64,000 nucleotides of DNA from positions 62,001 to 126,000 of the forward strand of contig JAHBYA010000004.1 of NCBI GenBank assembly GCA_019636195.1, given 5' to 3'. Numbering within the stretch: the stretch's first letter is position 1; every line of letters begins with the position of its first letter. Origin of the DNA: Planctomycetota bacterium. Its GTDB lineage: Bacteria > Planctomycetota > UBA8742 > UBA2392. The translations under genes were made by a program, and so were the position numbers. The notes beneath the pieces were generated by a model that was given only the letters and a program-made list of their open reading frames with translations, did not search any database and was not told where the DNA came from. This document shows positions 34,730 through 43,309 of the stretch, piece by piece.

Positions 34730-35896
34730 TCAGAATGTCGCCTTGCCCATCACCCGGATCGGCTGGATGGCCACGTTGCTTACCAGCCCCAGCGACGCAA
34801 AGCCCGACAGCAGGCTCGACCCGCCGTAGCTGACCAGCGGCAGCGTAATGCCCGTGACCGGGATGAAACCGCTGACCACGCCGACGTTGATCGCCGCTTG
34901 CGCAAAAAACAGCGTCGCCACCCCCACTACCACCAGCCGCGCGAACGGCTCGCGTGTGTCGTAGCCCAGCCGCATGATGCGCGTGATCATGAAGAACATG
35001 ATCGCGAAAAACACCGCCACACCGATCAACCCCGTTTCTTGCGAGATCACGGCAAAGATGAAGTCGTTGTGCCGCTCAGGCAGAAACGCCAGCTGACTTT
35101 GCGTTCCCGCCCCGAAGCCCTCGCCGGTCAAGCCGCCGCTGCCGACCGCGGTCATGCTCTGCATGACCTGGTAGCCGTCGCCGCTGCGGTCCGCCACTTC
35201 GCCGGACAGGCTGGACAGGTAGATATCGATGCGCTTCATCTGGTGGTCTTTCAGCATCCCGGTCAGGTATGCCGCGGGTATCACTGACAAGCCGATCGCT
35301 GCCAATGAGCCCAGGTACACGCGGTTGCCGCCTGCGGTCCAGACCATGGCAGCCACGACGGGCATAAACACCAGCGCCGTGCCGAGGTCAGGCTGCAACA
35401 TGATCGGCAGCAGAAACGCGCCGCAGATCCCCAGGCACGCACCGAAGGCGCCCAGGCTGTCCACGCTCTGGTGGTAACGAAGGTAGCCGGCCAGCGCGAC
35501 GATGAGCAGCGGCTTGCACAGCTCGCTGGGCTGCAACCCGAACGGGCCGAACATGATCCAGCTTTTGGCGCCGTTGACCGTGCGCCCGAAGACCAGCACG
35601 GCGCCCAGCATCAACAGCCCGAGCGCAAGAAAGGCGTACCAGTGCGTGGTAAGCCAGCGCGCCGGCAGCAGCGCGACAACCAGCATCAGCATGAAGCCGA
35701 GTATGGCAAAGGCCGCCTGGCGCACATGAAAGTCGCGGGCTTCCACCATGCCCTGCTCAAGCAGTTCAAAGTCCGAAGACGCCGAGTAAATGAAGGCAAT
35801 GCCCGCGCCAACCAGCAGCAGCGCCGGCAGGATCACCGCCAGCGGCAGCGATCGCAGCAGCGAAACGCGATTACGGATGCGCTGACGTATGCGCAT
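34730..35896 (-). CDS. rodA: Rod-shape SEDS glycosyltransferase RodA
   Basis: A 388-residue polytopic membrane protein of the SEDS family, the peptidoglycan polymerase of the elongation machinery. Typical blocks are GAKSWIMFGPFGLQPSELCKP, LQPDLGTALVFMPV, GYQVMQSMTAVGSGGLTGEGFG, FLPERHNDFIFAVISQETG and PVTGITLPLVSYGGSSLL. Ten membrane helices are expected. It lies alone, without the usual mre/pbp2 neighbours. Its presence implies a cell wall with peptidoglycan. Confidence 0.95.
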   Translation of the reverse strand: MRIRQRIRNRVSLLRSLPLAVILPALLLVGAGIAFIYSASSDFELLEQGMVEARDFHVRQAAFAILGFMLMLVVALLPARWLTTHWYAFLALGLLMLGAVLVFGRTVNGAKSWIMFGPFGLQPSELCKPLLIVALAGYLRYHQSVDSLGAFGACLGICGAFLLPIMLQPDLGTALVFMPVVAAMVWTAGGNRVYLGSLAAIGLSVIPAAYLTGMLKDHQMKRIDIYLSSLSGEVADRSGDGYQVMQSMTAVGSGGLTGEGFGAGTQSQLAFLPERHNDFIFAVISQETGLIGVAVFFAIMFFMITRIMRLGYDTREPFARLVVVGVATLFFAQAAINVGVVSGFIPVTGITLPLVSYGGSSLLSGFASLGLVSNVAIQPIRVMGKATF

Positions 35897-36018
35897 GCAG
35901 ACACCCGCCGCTGTATCGGGTTTTTCGGCGACGGGGCTGGCACGGTTTTCCCGGATTTCCTGAATGCCGGTGAAGTGATTTGCCGAATTGTCAGCAGGCC
36001 CAGATCACGGAGCAAACC

Positions 36019-36396
36019 ATGCCCACCATCAAGACCGACAACCAGGTGTCTGAACGCCTGCTCAACATCGATTGGGGCAAGCCCGACTCGGGCCGCCTGA
36101 CGCCGCAGCGCGACCTGCGCGGCGCCACAGTCGCTGTGCGCATTGACGAAGTCTTCCACCACATCAACGCCTATCGAGCGCTGGTTGAGTCTGACGCCGC
36201 GCCCGAAGGACTGTTGGCCCGCAGCCTGATCGCCCAGGCCAACGCAATCTTCAACCAGGCGTTTGTAAACCTTGAGCAGCGCCACGGTTTTGCCAAGGTC
36301 TTTGTGGATCCGCCGACCGGCGCCACCGGCCTTGAAGACATCACGGACCTCGTGATCGCCGAGGTGAAAACGATGCAGAACATCCTGGACGCCTAG
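36019..36396 (+). CDS. Hypothetical protein, 125 residues
   Basis: A small soluble protein starting MPTIKTDNQVSERLLNID at ATG 36019 (GGAG seven bases upstream). Its middle and C-terminal parts look helical (LIAQANAIFNQAFVNLEQRHG ... DITDLVIAEVKTMQNILDA). There is no signal peptide, membrane segment or known motif. It is first of three co-directional genes (with the LysM and next proteins) but separated by a hairpin. Confidence 0.55.
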   Translation: MPTIKTDNQVSERLLNIDWGKPDSGRLTPQRDLRGATVAVRIDEVFHHINAYRALVESDAAPEGLLARSLIAQANAIFNQAFVNLEQRHGFAKVFVDPPTGATGLEDITDLVIAEVKTMQNILDA

Positions 36397-36421
36397 CCGC
36401 CTCCTGCCCACCGCCGCGCCC

Positions 36422-36441
36422 GCGCCCCGGCAACGGGGCGC
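36422..36441 (+). terminator. Hairpin after the 36019 gene
   Basis: GCGCCCCG-GCAA-CGGGGCGC: 8-bp stem with a GNRA loop, followed by TCTCCATTT. A moderate terminator signal. Confidence 0.55.
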
Positions 36442-36587
36442 TCTCCATTTGCACAGCCGGGTGTGCTGTTCCGGGTCGCGGGGCCCGCAAGTCGTTACTT
36501 TTGATTTTCATTCAACTTGCGACAGCCGGCGCGCCGATTCTCGATTGCCGGCGTTGGCGCCGTGCACCCACCGACCACAGGTACGCC

Positions 36588-37328
36588 ATGCGAAACAACA
36601 TCCTTACCCTGCTTGTTGGTTTTGTCGTCATGCTCGGCTCGGTCATGCTGTTCAAGCTGGGCCTGGACAAGATGACCGACGCGGGCGCAGCGCCCGCCGA
36701 CGCTTACGCCAAGCTTGAAGTTGACTTCAACCGCCGCGCCATCCTGTACCGCGTGCAGAGCGGCGACACGCTGTGGGGCCTGGCGGAGCGCTTCTATGGT
36801 GCGGGCCGCCGCTGGCCTGAGATCGCCAAGGCCAACGGCATCCAGGCCGACGCCGGGCTGCAGGCCGGCACCATCATCCGCATCCCGCTGGCCAAGGACG
36901 ACGCCGAGCCCGCCCCGCAACCTGAGGCCGTCAGCTACGACGAATTGCCCGAGCCGCCGGGAGCCCCGCGCTTTGCCATTGACGACAGCGCGCTTTCGGT
37001 TGCGCTGGCGCGCCTTGACGCCGACAAGTACCCCGCCGGCGTGCTGTGCGTGGCCCGCACCACCGAAGACCAGCGCGTGCGCCTGAACCTGTTTGACGCC
37101 CTCAGCGGCGGCGAAGGCGCGCCCGTGGCAATCTATGAGGCCCCCGCCGACAACGGCCTGCGCGAGCTTGTGGCCGACATCGACCGCCAGGAACTTCACA
37201 CCGTCTGGCACACCCCCGCCAGCGCCTGTACCACCCGCGTCTTCAAGCTGGTCAACGGCAAGCTGCACGTTGTGCGCGAAACGCCCGATGACCCGCTGGC
37301 GCTGTTGCGCCTGCGCAACGGCAACTGA
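36588..37328 (+). CDS. Membrane-anchored LysM-domain protein
   Basis: A 246-residue protein with one N-terminal membrane helix (NNILTLLVGFVVMLGSVMLF) and a LysM domain at about 54-100 (YRVQSGDTLWGLAERFYGAGRRWPEIAKANGI ... GTIIRIPL). LysM modules bind peptidoglycan N-acetylglucosamine. The remaining 140 residues form an unrecognised domain. It probably tethers the inner membrane to the wall. It is likely cotranscribed with the following gene (26-bp gap). Confidence 0.8.
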   Translation: MRNNILTLLVGFVVMLGSVMLFKLGLDKMTDAGAAPADAYAKLEVDFNRRAILYRVQSGDTLWGLAERFYGAGRRWPEIAKANGIQADAGLQAGTIIRIPLAKDDAEPAPQPEAVSYDELPEPPGAPRFAIDDSALSVALARLDADKYPAGVLCVARTTEDQRVRLNLFDALSGGEGAPVAIYEAPADNGLRELVADIDRQELHTVWHTPASACTTRVFKLVNGKLHVVRETPDDPLALLRLRNGN

Positions 37329-37354
37329 GTCGCTTCAACCCACGGAGCATTCAC

Positions 37355-38125
37355 ATGAGCACGATCATGGTTGACGCCACGGCGTCTGAGCGGCTGACCC
37401 GGCAGTTTGAAAGCGTGCTGCGCCGCAGCAGCCCCCGCGACGTGCAGCTTGAGGCCCGGCGCTTCGTCAGCTACCTGTGCGACCGCCTTGAGCGCAACAA
37501 CCACGCGCTGATGGCCGCCGCCCGCAACCGCCGCCCCGACCAGATTTTCAGCGCCGCGCAGGCCGCCCGCCAGGGCGAAAGCGTGCTGCTGACCTGCCAG
37601 TTCCTGCTGAATGACCTTGCCGCTCGCATCGGCGCGCCGCGCATCGCGGACTACCTGGCCGCCACCCAGACCCGCGCCGGACGCGCCCTTGCACGTCGTG
37701 TCGGCTCACGCGACAACGCCATGTTGCGCATTGCCAGCATCCGCTTCGGCAGCGCCGAGACCGCCCTGCGGCCCCGCGAATTCGTCGCGCAGCCGGCACC
37801 ATTTGCCGGCACCGATGTCGTCGCCGTTGCTTACAAGTTCAGGGGCAGCTATCCCGGCAGCCTGCGCCCCGCGCTGGTCATTGAAAACACCGGCTACCGC
37901 ACCAGCCACTTCATCGGCGCACACGTCAAGTTGTTTGCCCAGTTTGACGAGGCTGAGCCGTTCTGCCCGACCGGCGCCGACGCATTTGCCTTCATTGAGA
38001 AAGTCGCGCCCAGCGAAGCCAACGTGCTGGCCCTGCGCGGCTTTGACATCATGGACCTGCTGCAGCGCGCGGACCGTCGGAATCGAGACCCGCTGTCGAT
38101 ACGCCTGCTTGCCCGTCTGGTTTGA
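37355..38125 (+). CDS. Hypothetical protein, 256 residues
   Basis: A soluble Arg/Ala-rich protein (MSTIMVDATASERLTRQFES). No known family, motif or signal peptide is visible; the N-terminal half looks helical and the C-terminal half mixed. It follows the LysM gene closely. Its last 77 bp overlap the end of the convergent terC gene, both frames being open, which is unusual. Confidence 0.55.
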   Translation: MSTIMVDATASERLTRQFESVLRRSSPRDVQLEARRFVSYLCDRLERNNHALMAAARNRRPDQIFSAAQAARQGESVLLTCQFLLNDLAARIGAPRIADYLAATQTRAGRALARRVGSRDNAMLRIASIRFGSAETALRPREFVAQPAPFAGTDVVAVAYKFRGSYPGSLRPALVIENTGYRTSHFIGAHVKLFAQFDEAEPFCPTGADAFAFIEKVAPSEANVLALRGFDIMDLLQRADRRNRDPLSIRLLARLV

Positions 38126-39107
38126 CCTCAATCTCCGCGACGACCGCCACCTTGCGCGGGATCAGCAGGCTCAGTGCTACGCATACGCCCAGCACGCCAC
38201 CGATGGCGCCTAAACTGGCCAGTATCGGCACATGGATGTCCCAGTAAATCATGATCATCTTCACTCCGACGAAGATCAGGATCATGCACAACCCGTACTT
38301 CAGAAACCGGAACATCGCCATGATGCCCGCCAGCGCAAAGTAAAGGCTGCGTAAGCCCAAAATCGCGAACGCGTTGCTGGTGTAAACGATAAACGGGTCG
38401 GCGGCTTTGCGCCCCGTGGCGGGGTCCGTGACCATGGCGACAGCCATGACCGCGGGCACGCTGTCGATGGCGAACACCAGGTCGGTAACCTCCACCAGGA
38501 TCAAGCCGACGAACATCATGGTCGCGTAGCGCTTGCCCTCGTGCCGCACCCAGAAATGTGGGCCCACATTGTCGGCCTTCAACGGGAACAGCCGGCTGAA
38601 CACACGGAAAGTCAGTGTCTTTTCGGCGTGGATCTCCTTTTCGCCGCTGACCAGCAACCGGATGGCGGACGCGATCAGCACCGCGCCCAGGGCCACCAGC
38701 AGCCATTGAAAGCGCTCAACCAGCGCCACGCCCGCAAACACAAAGGCGGCGCGCATCACCAGCGCCCCGAAGACACCCCAGAACAGCAGCTTGTGCTGGT
38801 ACTGCCTTGGAATCTTCAGGGCCGCAAACACCAGCGCAAACACGAACAGGTTGTCCACGGACAGCGCCAGCTCAATCGTGTAGCCGGTCAGGAAGCGCAG
38901 TGACGTCTCCGGGCCGAAGCCGTGGCCGCCCAGCAGCGCCAGCGTGCCGCCGAAGCTCAGTGACAGCGCAACCCAGACGCCGCTCCAGATCAGGGCTTCA
39001 CGAATCTTGACCGCGTGGGGGTCTTTGTGCAGGACAAACAGGTCAAGCCCCAGCACGACAACGATCACCGTGCCGAAGACCAGCCACATGATAGTGTGAG
39101 CGTCCAA
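38049..39107 (-). CDS. TerC-family integral membrane protein (Alx-like)
   Basis: A 352-residue polytopic protein of the TerC family. Typical blocks: FLTGYTIELALSVDNLFVFALVF, LFWGVFGALVMRAAFVFAGVALVERFQW, LVEVTDLVFAIDSVPAVMAVA and YTSNAFAILGLRSLYFALAGIM. Acidic residues in SVDN and AIDS segments probably bind metal; TerC proteins such as Alx and MeeF relatives handle Mn. TTG 39107 gives the family N-terminus (LDAHTIMWLVFG) and has GGAGC upstream; ATG 39089 is the alternative. Confidence 0.9.
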   Translation of the reverse strand: MDAHTIMWLVFGTVIVVVLGLDLFVLHKDPHAVKIREALIWSGVWVALSLSFGGTLALLGGHGFGPETSLRFLTGYTIELALSVDNLFVFALVFAALKIPRQYQHKLLFWGVFGALVMRAAFVFAGVALVERFQWLLVALGAVLIASAIRLLVSGEKEIHAEKTLTFRVFSRLFPLKADNVGPHFWVRHEGKRYATMMFVGLILVEVTDLVFAIDSVPAVMAVAMVTDPATGRKAADPFIVYTSNAFAILGLRSLYFALAGIMAMFRFLKYGLCMILIFVGVKMIMIYWDIHVPILASLGAIGGVLGVCVALSLLIPRKVAVVAEIEVKPDGQAGVSTAGLDSDGPRAAAGP

Positions 39108-39156
39108 CCCTGCTCCGCGCTTGCGCGAGAAGGCCCACGGTCTAGCATCACCGGGC

Positions 39157-39906
39157 ATGAGCACGCAAGCCGTCCAGGCAGTAGCGTCAGCGCCGCGCAC
39201 CACAATCGGTACGCTGTCAGTAGTCATTCCGGCGTACAATGAGGGCCCGACGATTGAGCGCATCCTCGACAAGGTGATCGCGGTGCCCATGAACGTGGAC
39301 ATTGAATTGATCGTCGTCGATGACGGCAGCAAGGATAACACCCGCGAAGTGGTCTCGGCCTGGATGGCGCGGCATCAGGGCGAGCGCTTTACCTTCCGGC
39401 TCATCACCAAGGAAAACGGCGGCAAGGGCACGGCTGTGCGGCGCGGCATCGCGGAAAGCACGGGCGACTGGGTGATCATCCAGGACGCGGACCTTGAGTA
39501 CGACCCCAACGACTATCCCGCCCTGCTGGCGCCGATGATCGCCGGCGAAACCGAGGTTGTTTACGGCAGCCGCATCCTCGGCCCCGACAAGCCAGGCAGC
39601 ATGAAGTTTTACCTGGGCGGGCGCGCGGTGACGTTCGCGACCAACCTGCTGTACTGGAGCAACCTTACGGACGAGCCCACGTGCTACAAAGTGTTCAAGG
39701 GCGACCTGATCCGGGGCATGGATTTGACCTGCACCGGCTTTGAGTTCTGCCCGGAAGTCACCGCCAAGGTGCTCAAGCGCGGGCATCGGATTGTGGAAGT
39801 GCCGATCCGCTATTACCCGCGCAGCATTGAAGAAGGCAAAAAGATCAGGGCCTGGGACGGCGTGCTGGCGCTGTGGGAGTTGCTCAAATGGCGGTTCCGG
39901 AAGTAG
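39157..39906 (+). CDS. Family 2 glycosyltransferase (DPM1-like)
   Basis: A 249-residue GT-A enzyme. Nucleotide-sugar site LSVVIPAYNEGPTIERIL and VVDDGSKDNT; DxD-like DADLEYDP; the GSRIL and CYKVFKG segments are typical of dolichol-/polyprenyl-phosphate mannosyl- or glucosyltransferases. No C-terminal membrane helices. It would charge a lipid carrier with sugar for envelope glycan synthesis. ATG 39157 has TAGCAT eight bases before it and may be leaderless. Confidence 0.88.
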   Translation: MSTQAVQAVASAPRTTIGTLSVVIPAYNEGPTIERILDKVIAVPMNVDIELIVVDDGSKDNTREVVSAWMARHQGERFTFRLITKENGGKGTAVRRGIAESTGDWVIIQDADLEYDPNDYPALLAPMIAGETEVVYGSRILGPDKPGSMKFYLGGRAVTFATNLLYWSNLTDEPTCYKVFKGDLIRGMDLTCTGFEFCPEVTAKVLKRGHRIVEVPIRYYPRSIEEGKKIRAWDGVLALWELLKWRFRK

Positions 39907-40211
39907 GCGAGCCAAGACTGCCGCTGACCGTTGACTCCCCGATCGCGTGGGCCGAGTTCCTGATCGATCACGCGGCCCTGCGCGAGTACTACGACAAGCG
40001 CAACATCAAGTGCTTCAACTGCTGCGCAGCCGAGGCCGAAACCTTTGCCCAGGGCGCCAAAGTCCACGAAGGCGGCCCGTGGGGCGCGTTCGATGCCGCC
40101 AAGGTCGTTGAAGACCTGAATGAGCTGGCAAAGCAGCACCCCTTCGACAAGTCGAAGTACAAGCCGCCCTCGCTGTGGCGCAGCATGGTTGACCTGCTGT
40201 TCCCGTCCTGA
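39888..40211 (+). CDS. Small protein with CxxCC motif (DUF1858-like)
   Basis: A 107-residue protein overlapping the glycosyltransferase gene by 19 bp. Its middle part, IKCFNCCAAEAETFAQGAKVH, followed by VVEDLNELAKQHPF, resembles the DUF1858/ScdA N-terminal motif, in which clustered cysteines lead a three-helix domain. The match is partial. The overlap suggests it is translated together with the glycosyltransferase. Function unknown. Confidence 0.5.
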   Translation: MAVPEVGEPRLPLTVDSPIAWAEFLIDHAALREYYDKRNIKCFNCCAAEAETFAQGAKVHEGGPWGAFDAAKVVEDLNELAKQHPFDKSKYKPPSLWRSMVDLLFPS

Positions 40212-40266
40212 ACTTCGTGGCCCTTCGTGGTTTACAGCCTTTCGCAGTTGCCGGTAAAACGGCGCG

Positions 40267-42297
40267 ATGGACGTGTCGTCACTTGTTCAGCCTATTGAAG
40301 AAGCGACCAAAGTGCCGGGGCCGGTGCTTTCGGCGCTGGCACGTCTGAAGCTCAAGCGCGTCATTGACGCCCTGAACCACTTTCCGCGCAGCTACAACGT
40401 GCGCAGCGCGATCAAAGACCTGCGCGCGGGCATGGTTGCCAGCGTGGTCGGCGCCGTGAAGTCGGCGGCCAACAAAGCCACCAAGCGCTCGCGCATGAAA
40501 CTCACTGAAGTCGTAATCGACGACGGCACGGGCGCTGTTACCGCGGTGTTTTTCAACCAGCCGTGGCTTGTGGACAGGTTCAAGCCGGGCGCAAAGGTGC
40601 GCATTTCGGGCCCGGTCGATTACGCCTATCACAAGTGGTCGATGAAGGCCACCAGCTTTGACTTCAATCCCCCACCACTGGCGGAAGGCCTTGAAGCGGA
40701 GTATCCGCTGACCGAGGGCGCCGGCAATGATGACATCGCGATGCTGATCGGGAAACTCCTGCACCACGCGCAAGCCATTCCGGACCCTTTGCCCGCCGAG
40801 TTGTCCGGCAAGCTGCGCCTGATGCCCATTGCGGAAGCCTACAAGCAGCTTCACCAGCCGACCCACAGCAAGGCGCTGGAGGCTGCCCGGCTGGCGCTGA
40901 AGTACCGCGAGTTTTTCCTGCTGCAAGCCGGTCTAAGACTGCGCCGCCGGGCAGAAGCGTTGGACACCGGCTTGGTGATCAGGGTTGACGACGAACTCCG
41001 GCAGCGGGCTTTGAGATACTTCCCGTTTTCGCTGACCAACGCCCAGCAGCGCGTGTGCCGCGAACTTGAGCACGACCTTACGACCCCCGGCCGCATGCAC
41101 CGCCTGCTGCAAGGCGACGTCGGCAGCGGCAAGACAGCGGTTGCGCTGTACGCCTGCCTGCTGATGATCGACAACGGCATGCAGTGCGCCATCATCGCTC
41201 CAACCGAAGTGCTGGCGCGGCAGCACGCCGTCAACATCGGCAACTACCTCAAGGACACCAAGGTTCGAAGCGCCTTGCTGCTGGGCGGCATGCGCGAGAG
41301 TGATCGGGACGCCCTGTGCGCGGAAGTCGCGGCGGGCAAGGTTCACATCCTGATCGGTACCCATGCGCTGCTTGAGGACTACGTTCGCTTCAAGAAGCTG
41401 GGCCTGTGCGTGATCGACGAGCAGCACAAGTTCGGCGTAAAGCAGCGCGCGACCCTGCGCGGCAAGGGCGACCGGCCCCACGTGCTGGCCATGAGCGCAA
41501 CGCCGATCCCACGCACGCTAAGCATGACGCTGTACGGCGCGCTTGACGTGTCCGTGATCGACGAACTGCCGCCGGGCCGCACGCCGGTCATCACCGAATG
41601 GGTGCACCGCAGCCGCGAGGCCGCGGCCATGGAAAAGATCCGGGCCGAGCTCAAGGACGGCGGGCGGGCATACTTCGTTTACCCGCTTGTTGACGCCAGC
41701 GACAAGGTCGAAGCCAAGTCGGCCATCGAGTACGCCGAGCACCTGAAGAACAAGGTCTTTCCTGAGTTTCGCGTCGGCCTCGCCCACGGGCAAATGAGCG
41801 CCGACGAAAAGGACGCCGCTGTGCAGGCCTTTCGCGCGGGCCGGCTGGACATCCTTGCGGCGACGGTCGTCGTGGAAGTCGGCGTTGACGTGCCGGAAGC
41901 CAACGTGATGGTGATTGAAAACGCGGAACGATTCGGCCTGAGCCAGTTGCACCAGCTGCGGGGCCGCGTGGGGCGCGGTCGCAGGCAGAGCTATCTGTTT
42001 CTGCTGGGCGAGCCAAGAACCAGCGAAGCGATCGACCGCCTGAACGCAATCTGCAAGATTCAGGACGGTTTCAAGATTGCGGAAGTGGACCTGAAGCTGC
42101 GGGGCTTCGGTGACTTTGCCGGCACAAGGCAGAGCGGCTTGCCGAAGCTGCACATCGGCGACTTTGAAGCAGACGCCGAGGCGTTAACCCGCGCCCGCAA
42201 CGACATCGCCGTCTGGCACGAAAAGATCGACCCCGAGCTCGTGCGCGATTGCCTGGAACTGCACTTCGGCCGCAAGTACCGCCTGCTGGATGTGTAG
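40267..42297 (+). CDS. recG: ATP-dependent DNA helicase RecG
   Basis: A 676-residue SF2 helicase that reverses stalled forks and processes branched DNA. Wedge (OB) domain about residues 60-130; Walker A GDVGSGKTAVALYACL; DEQHKFGVKQR; SATPIPRTLSMTLYG; the C-terminal RecG block QLHQLRGRVGRG and GFGDFAGTRQSGLP. Length matches the family. The gene stands alone, with the next gene convergent. Confidence 0.95.
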   Translation: MDVSSLVQPIEEATKVPGPVLSALARLKLKRVIDALNHFPRSYNVRSAIKDLRAGMVASVVGAVKSAANKATKRSRMKLTEVVIDDGTGAVTAVFFNQPWLVDRFKPGAKVRISGPVDYAYHKWSMKATSFDFNPPPLAEGLEAEYPLTEGAGNDDIAMLIGKLLHHAQAIPDPLPAELSGKLRLMPIAEAYKQLHQPTHSKALEAARLALKYREFFLLQAGLRLRRRAEALDTGLVIRVDDELRQRALRYFPFSLTNAQQRVCRELEHDLTTPGRMHRLLQGDVGSGKTAVALYACLLMIDNGMQCAIIAPTEVLARQHAVNIGNYLKDTKVRSALLLGGMRESDRDALCAEVAAGKVHILIGTHALLEDYVRFKKLGLCVIDEQHKFGVKQRATLRGKGDRPHVLAMSATPIPRTLSMTLYGALDVSVIDELPPGRTPVITEWVHRSREAAAMEKIRAELKDGGRAYFVYPLVDASDKVEAKSAIEYAEHLKNKVFPEFRVGLAHGQMSADEKDAAVQAFRAGRLDILAATVVVEVGVDVPEANVMVIENAERFGLSQLHQLRGRVGRGRRQSYLFLLGEPRTSEAIDRLNAICKIQDGFKIAEVDLKLRGFGDFAGTRQSGLPKLHIGDFEADAEALTRARNDIAVWHEKIDPELVRDCLELHFGRKYRLLDV

Positions 42298-42349
42298 CTG
42301 CGGCACACGTGTCCACGCATTTGCCGGCAAGCTGAGCACGCCCTTGCCG

Positions 42350-43192
42350 CTAATCCAGCGGCCCGTCCCACTGCATGGGAACGAGAATCTGGCGGCCTTC
42401 ACCGGCATTCTCGGCGTGGCATGCCAGGCACGCGACGGTCATGCGGCCGTAGGCTTCCTTCATGCCTTCGCGCTTGCGCTTCTTTGCCAGCTCGACAATT
42501 TCTGCGGCGTTGTCGCGCACAGCCTGCCAGCGTTCGGCGCGCTTCTTGAACTCCGGCTGCATCGCCGTCACGGACTGGCGCAGGTCTTCCACCATCCAGC
42601 GCTCCAGAAACAGTTCGGTGTTGGCGTAGTCCTTGTACAACTGCTGCATGACCGTTCGGTTCGGGATCAGCGGCGGCGGGTTGGGGTCCACTTCTTCGGC
42701 TTGGCCGTGCGTCACCCTGTTGCGCAGCCAGCCTTCGATGATGCCCTCCGTGACGTGCAGATAGGCCTGCGACCAAGTGGACAGGTGGCAGCCGTCGCAG
42801 GCCGCGCCCAAGTAGCGGAACTGTTCCGTGGCGCCGATGCGGTCGTCGTCGGCCGCGCACTCAAGCAGCTCGGCGCTGCGTTGCTCAAGCTCGCGCCAGA
42901 AGCCGCCGATCAGCCGCGCGCGCTGCTCAATGTCGGCTGCATTGGCCCAGAGTTCGTGCCAGGTCGGCACAGCGTCGCCGCGGCCCGCGGTCACGATGCG
43001 GTTGCAGTCAGCCCACATGTTGCGCATGTGCATCTTGTACTGGCTGCGAAAGCGCCAGTCGCGGTCGCCCTGGTCGTCCCAGGTGATGGGCGGCTTGTTG
43101 GACGGCTTGGGCTGCGGCGTTTCGTCTGACTTGACACAACCGACGATCAGGCACGCCACGGCGGCGACGAACAGCAGGCTTGCAAGGCGCAT
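42350..43192 (-). CDS. Diheme cytochrome c lipoprotein
   Basis: A 280-residue lipoprotein (lipobox IVGC, Cys at residue 19) with two CxxCH heme sites: CDGCH in the middle (AACDGCHLSTWSQ) and CLACH near the end (TVACLACHAENAGEG). Between them is a long helical stretch. Likely a periplasmic electron carrier anchored in a membrane. The partner oxidase is not in the window. ATG 43192 has GGAGC just upstream. Confidence 0.85.
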   Translation of the reverse strand: MRLASLLFVAAVACLIVGCVKSDETPQPKPSNKPPITWDDQGDRDWRFRSQYKMHMRNMWADCNRIVTAGRGDAVPTWHELWANAADIEQRARLIGGFWRELEQRSAELLECAADDDRIGATEQFRYLGAACDGCHLSTWSQAYLHVTEGIIEGWLRNRVTHGQAEEVDPNPPPLIPNRTVMQQLYKDYANTELFLERWMVEDLRQSVTAMQPEFKKRAERWQAVRDNAAEIVELAKKRKREGMKEAYGRMTVACLACHAENAGEGRQILVPMQWDGPLD

Positions 43193-43252
43193 CTTTGCTC
43201 CGGGTCCGGCGGTTGGCGGCACTAGAACTCTCGGGTGCGCCGCTGTCAAAAG

Positions 43253-43282
43253 AAAGACGTGGGCAGTGTCGCCCACGTCTTT
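43253..43282. terminator. Bidirectional rho-independent terminator
   Basis: A 12-bp stem (AAAGACGTGGGC / GCCCACGTCTTT) with a 6-nt loop. On the minus strand TCTTTT-type sequence follows, so it terminates the UGA-containing gene at 43310 before the cytochrome gene. Confidence 0.85.
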
Positions 43283-43283
43283 T

Positions 43284-43305
43284 GCAGGCGATACGCCTGC
43301 GCAAC
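43284..43305. repeat. Solitary REP-like hairpin
   Basis: TGCAGGCG-ATA-CGCCTGCGCAAC matches the REP core seen in the ole/fab locus (GCAGGCG/CGCCTGCGC) but has a GTTG head in place of GTAG. It is the only intergenic copy in the window. Confidence 0.55.
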
Positions 43306-43309
43306 GGTG

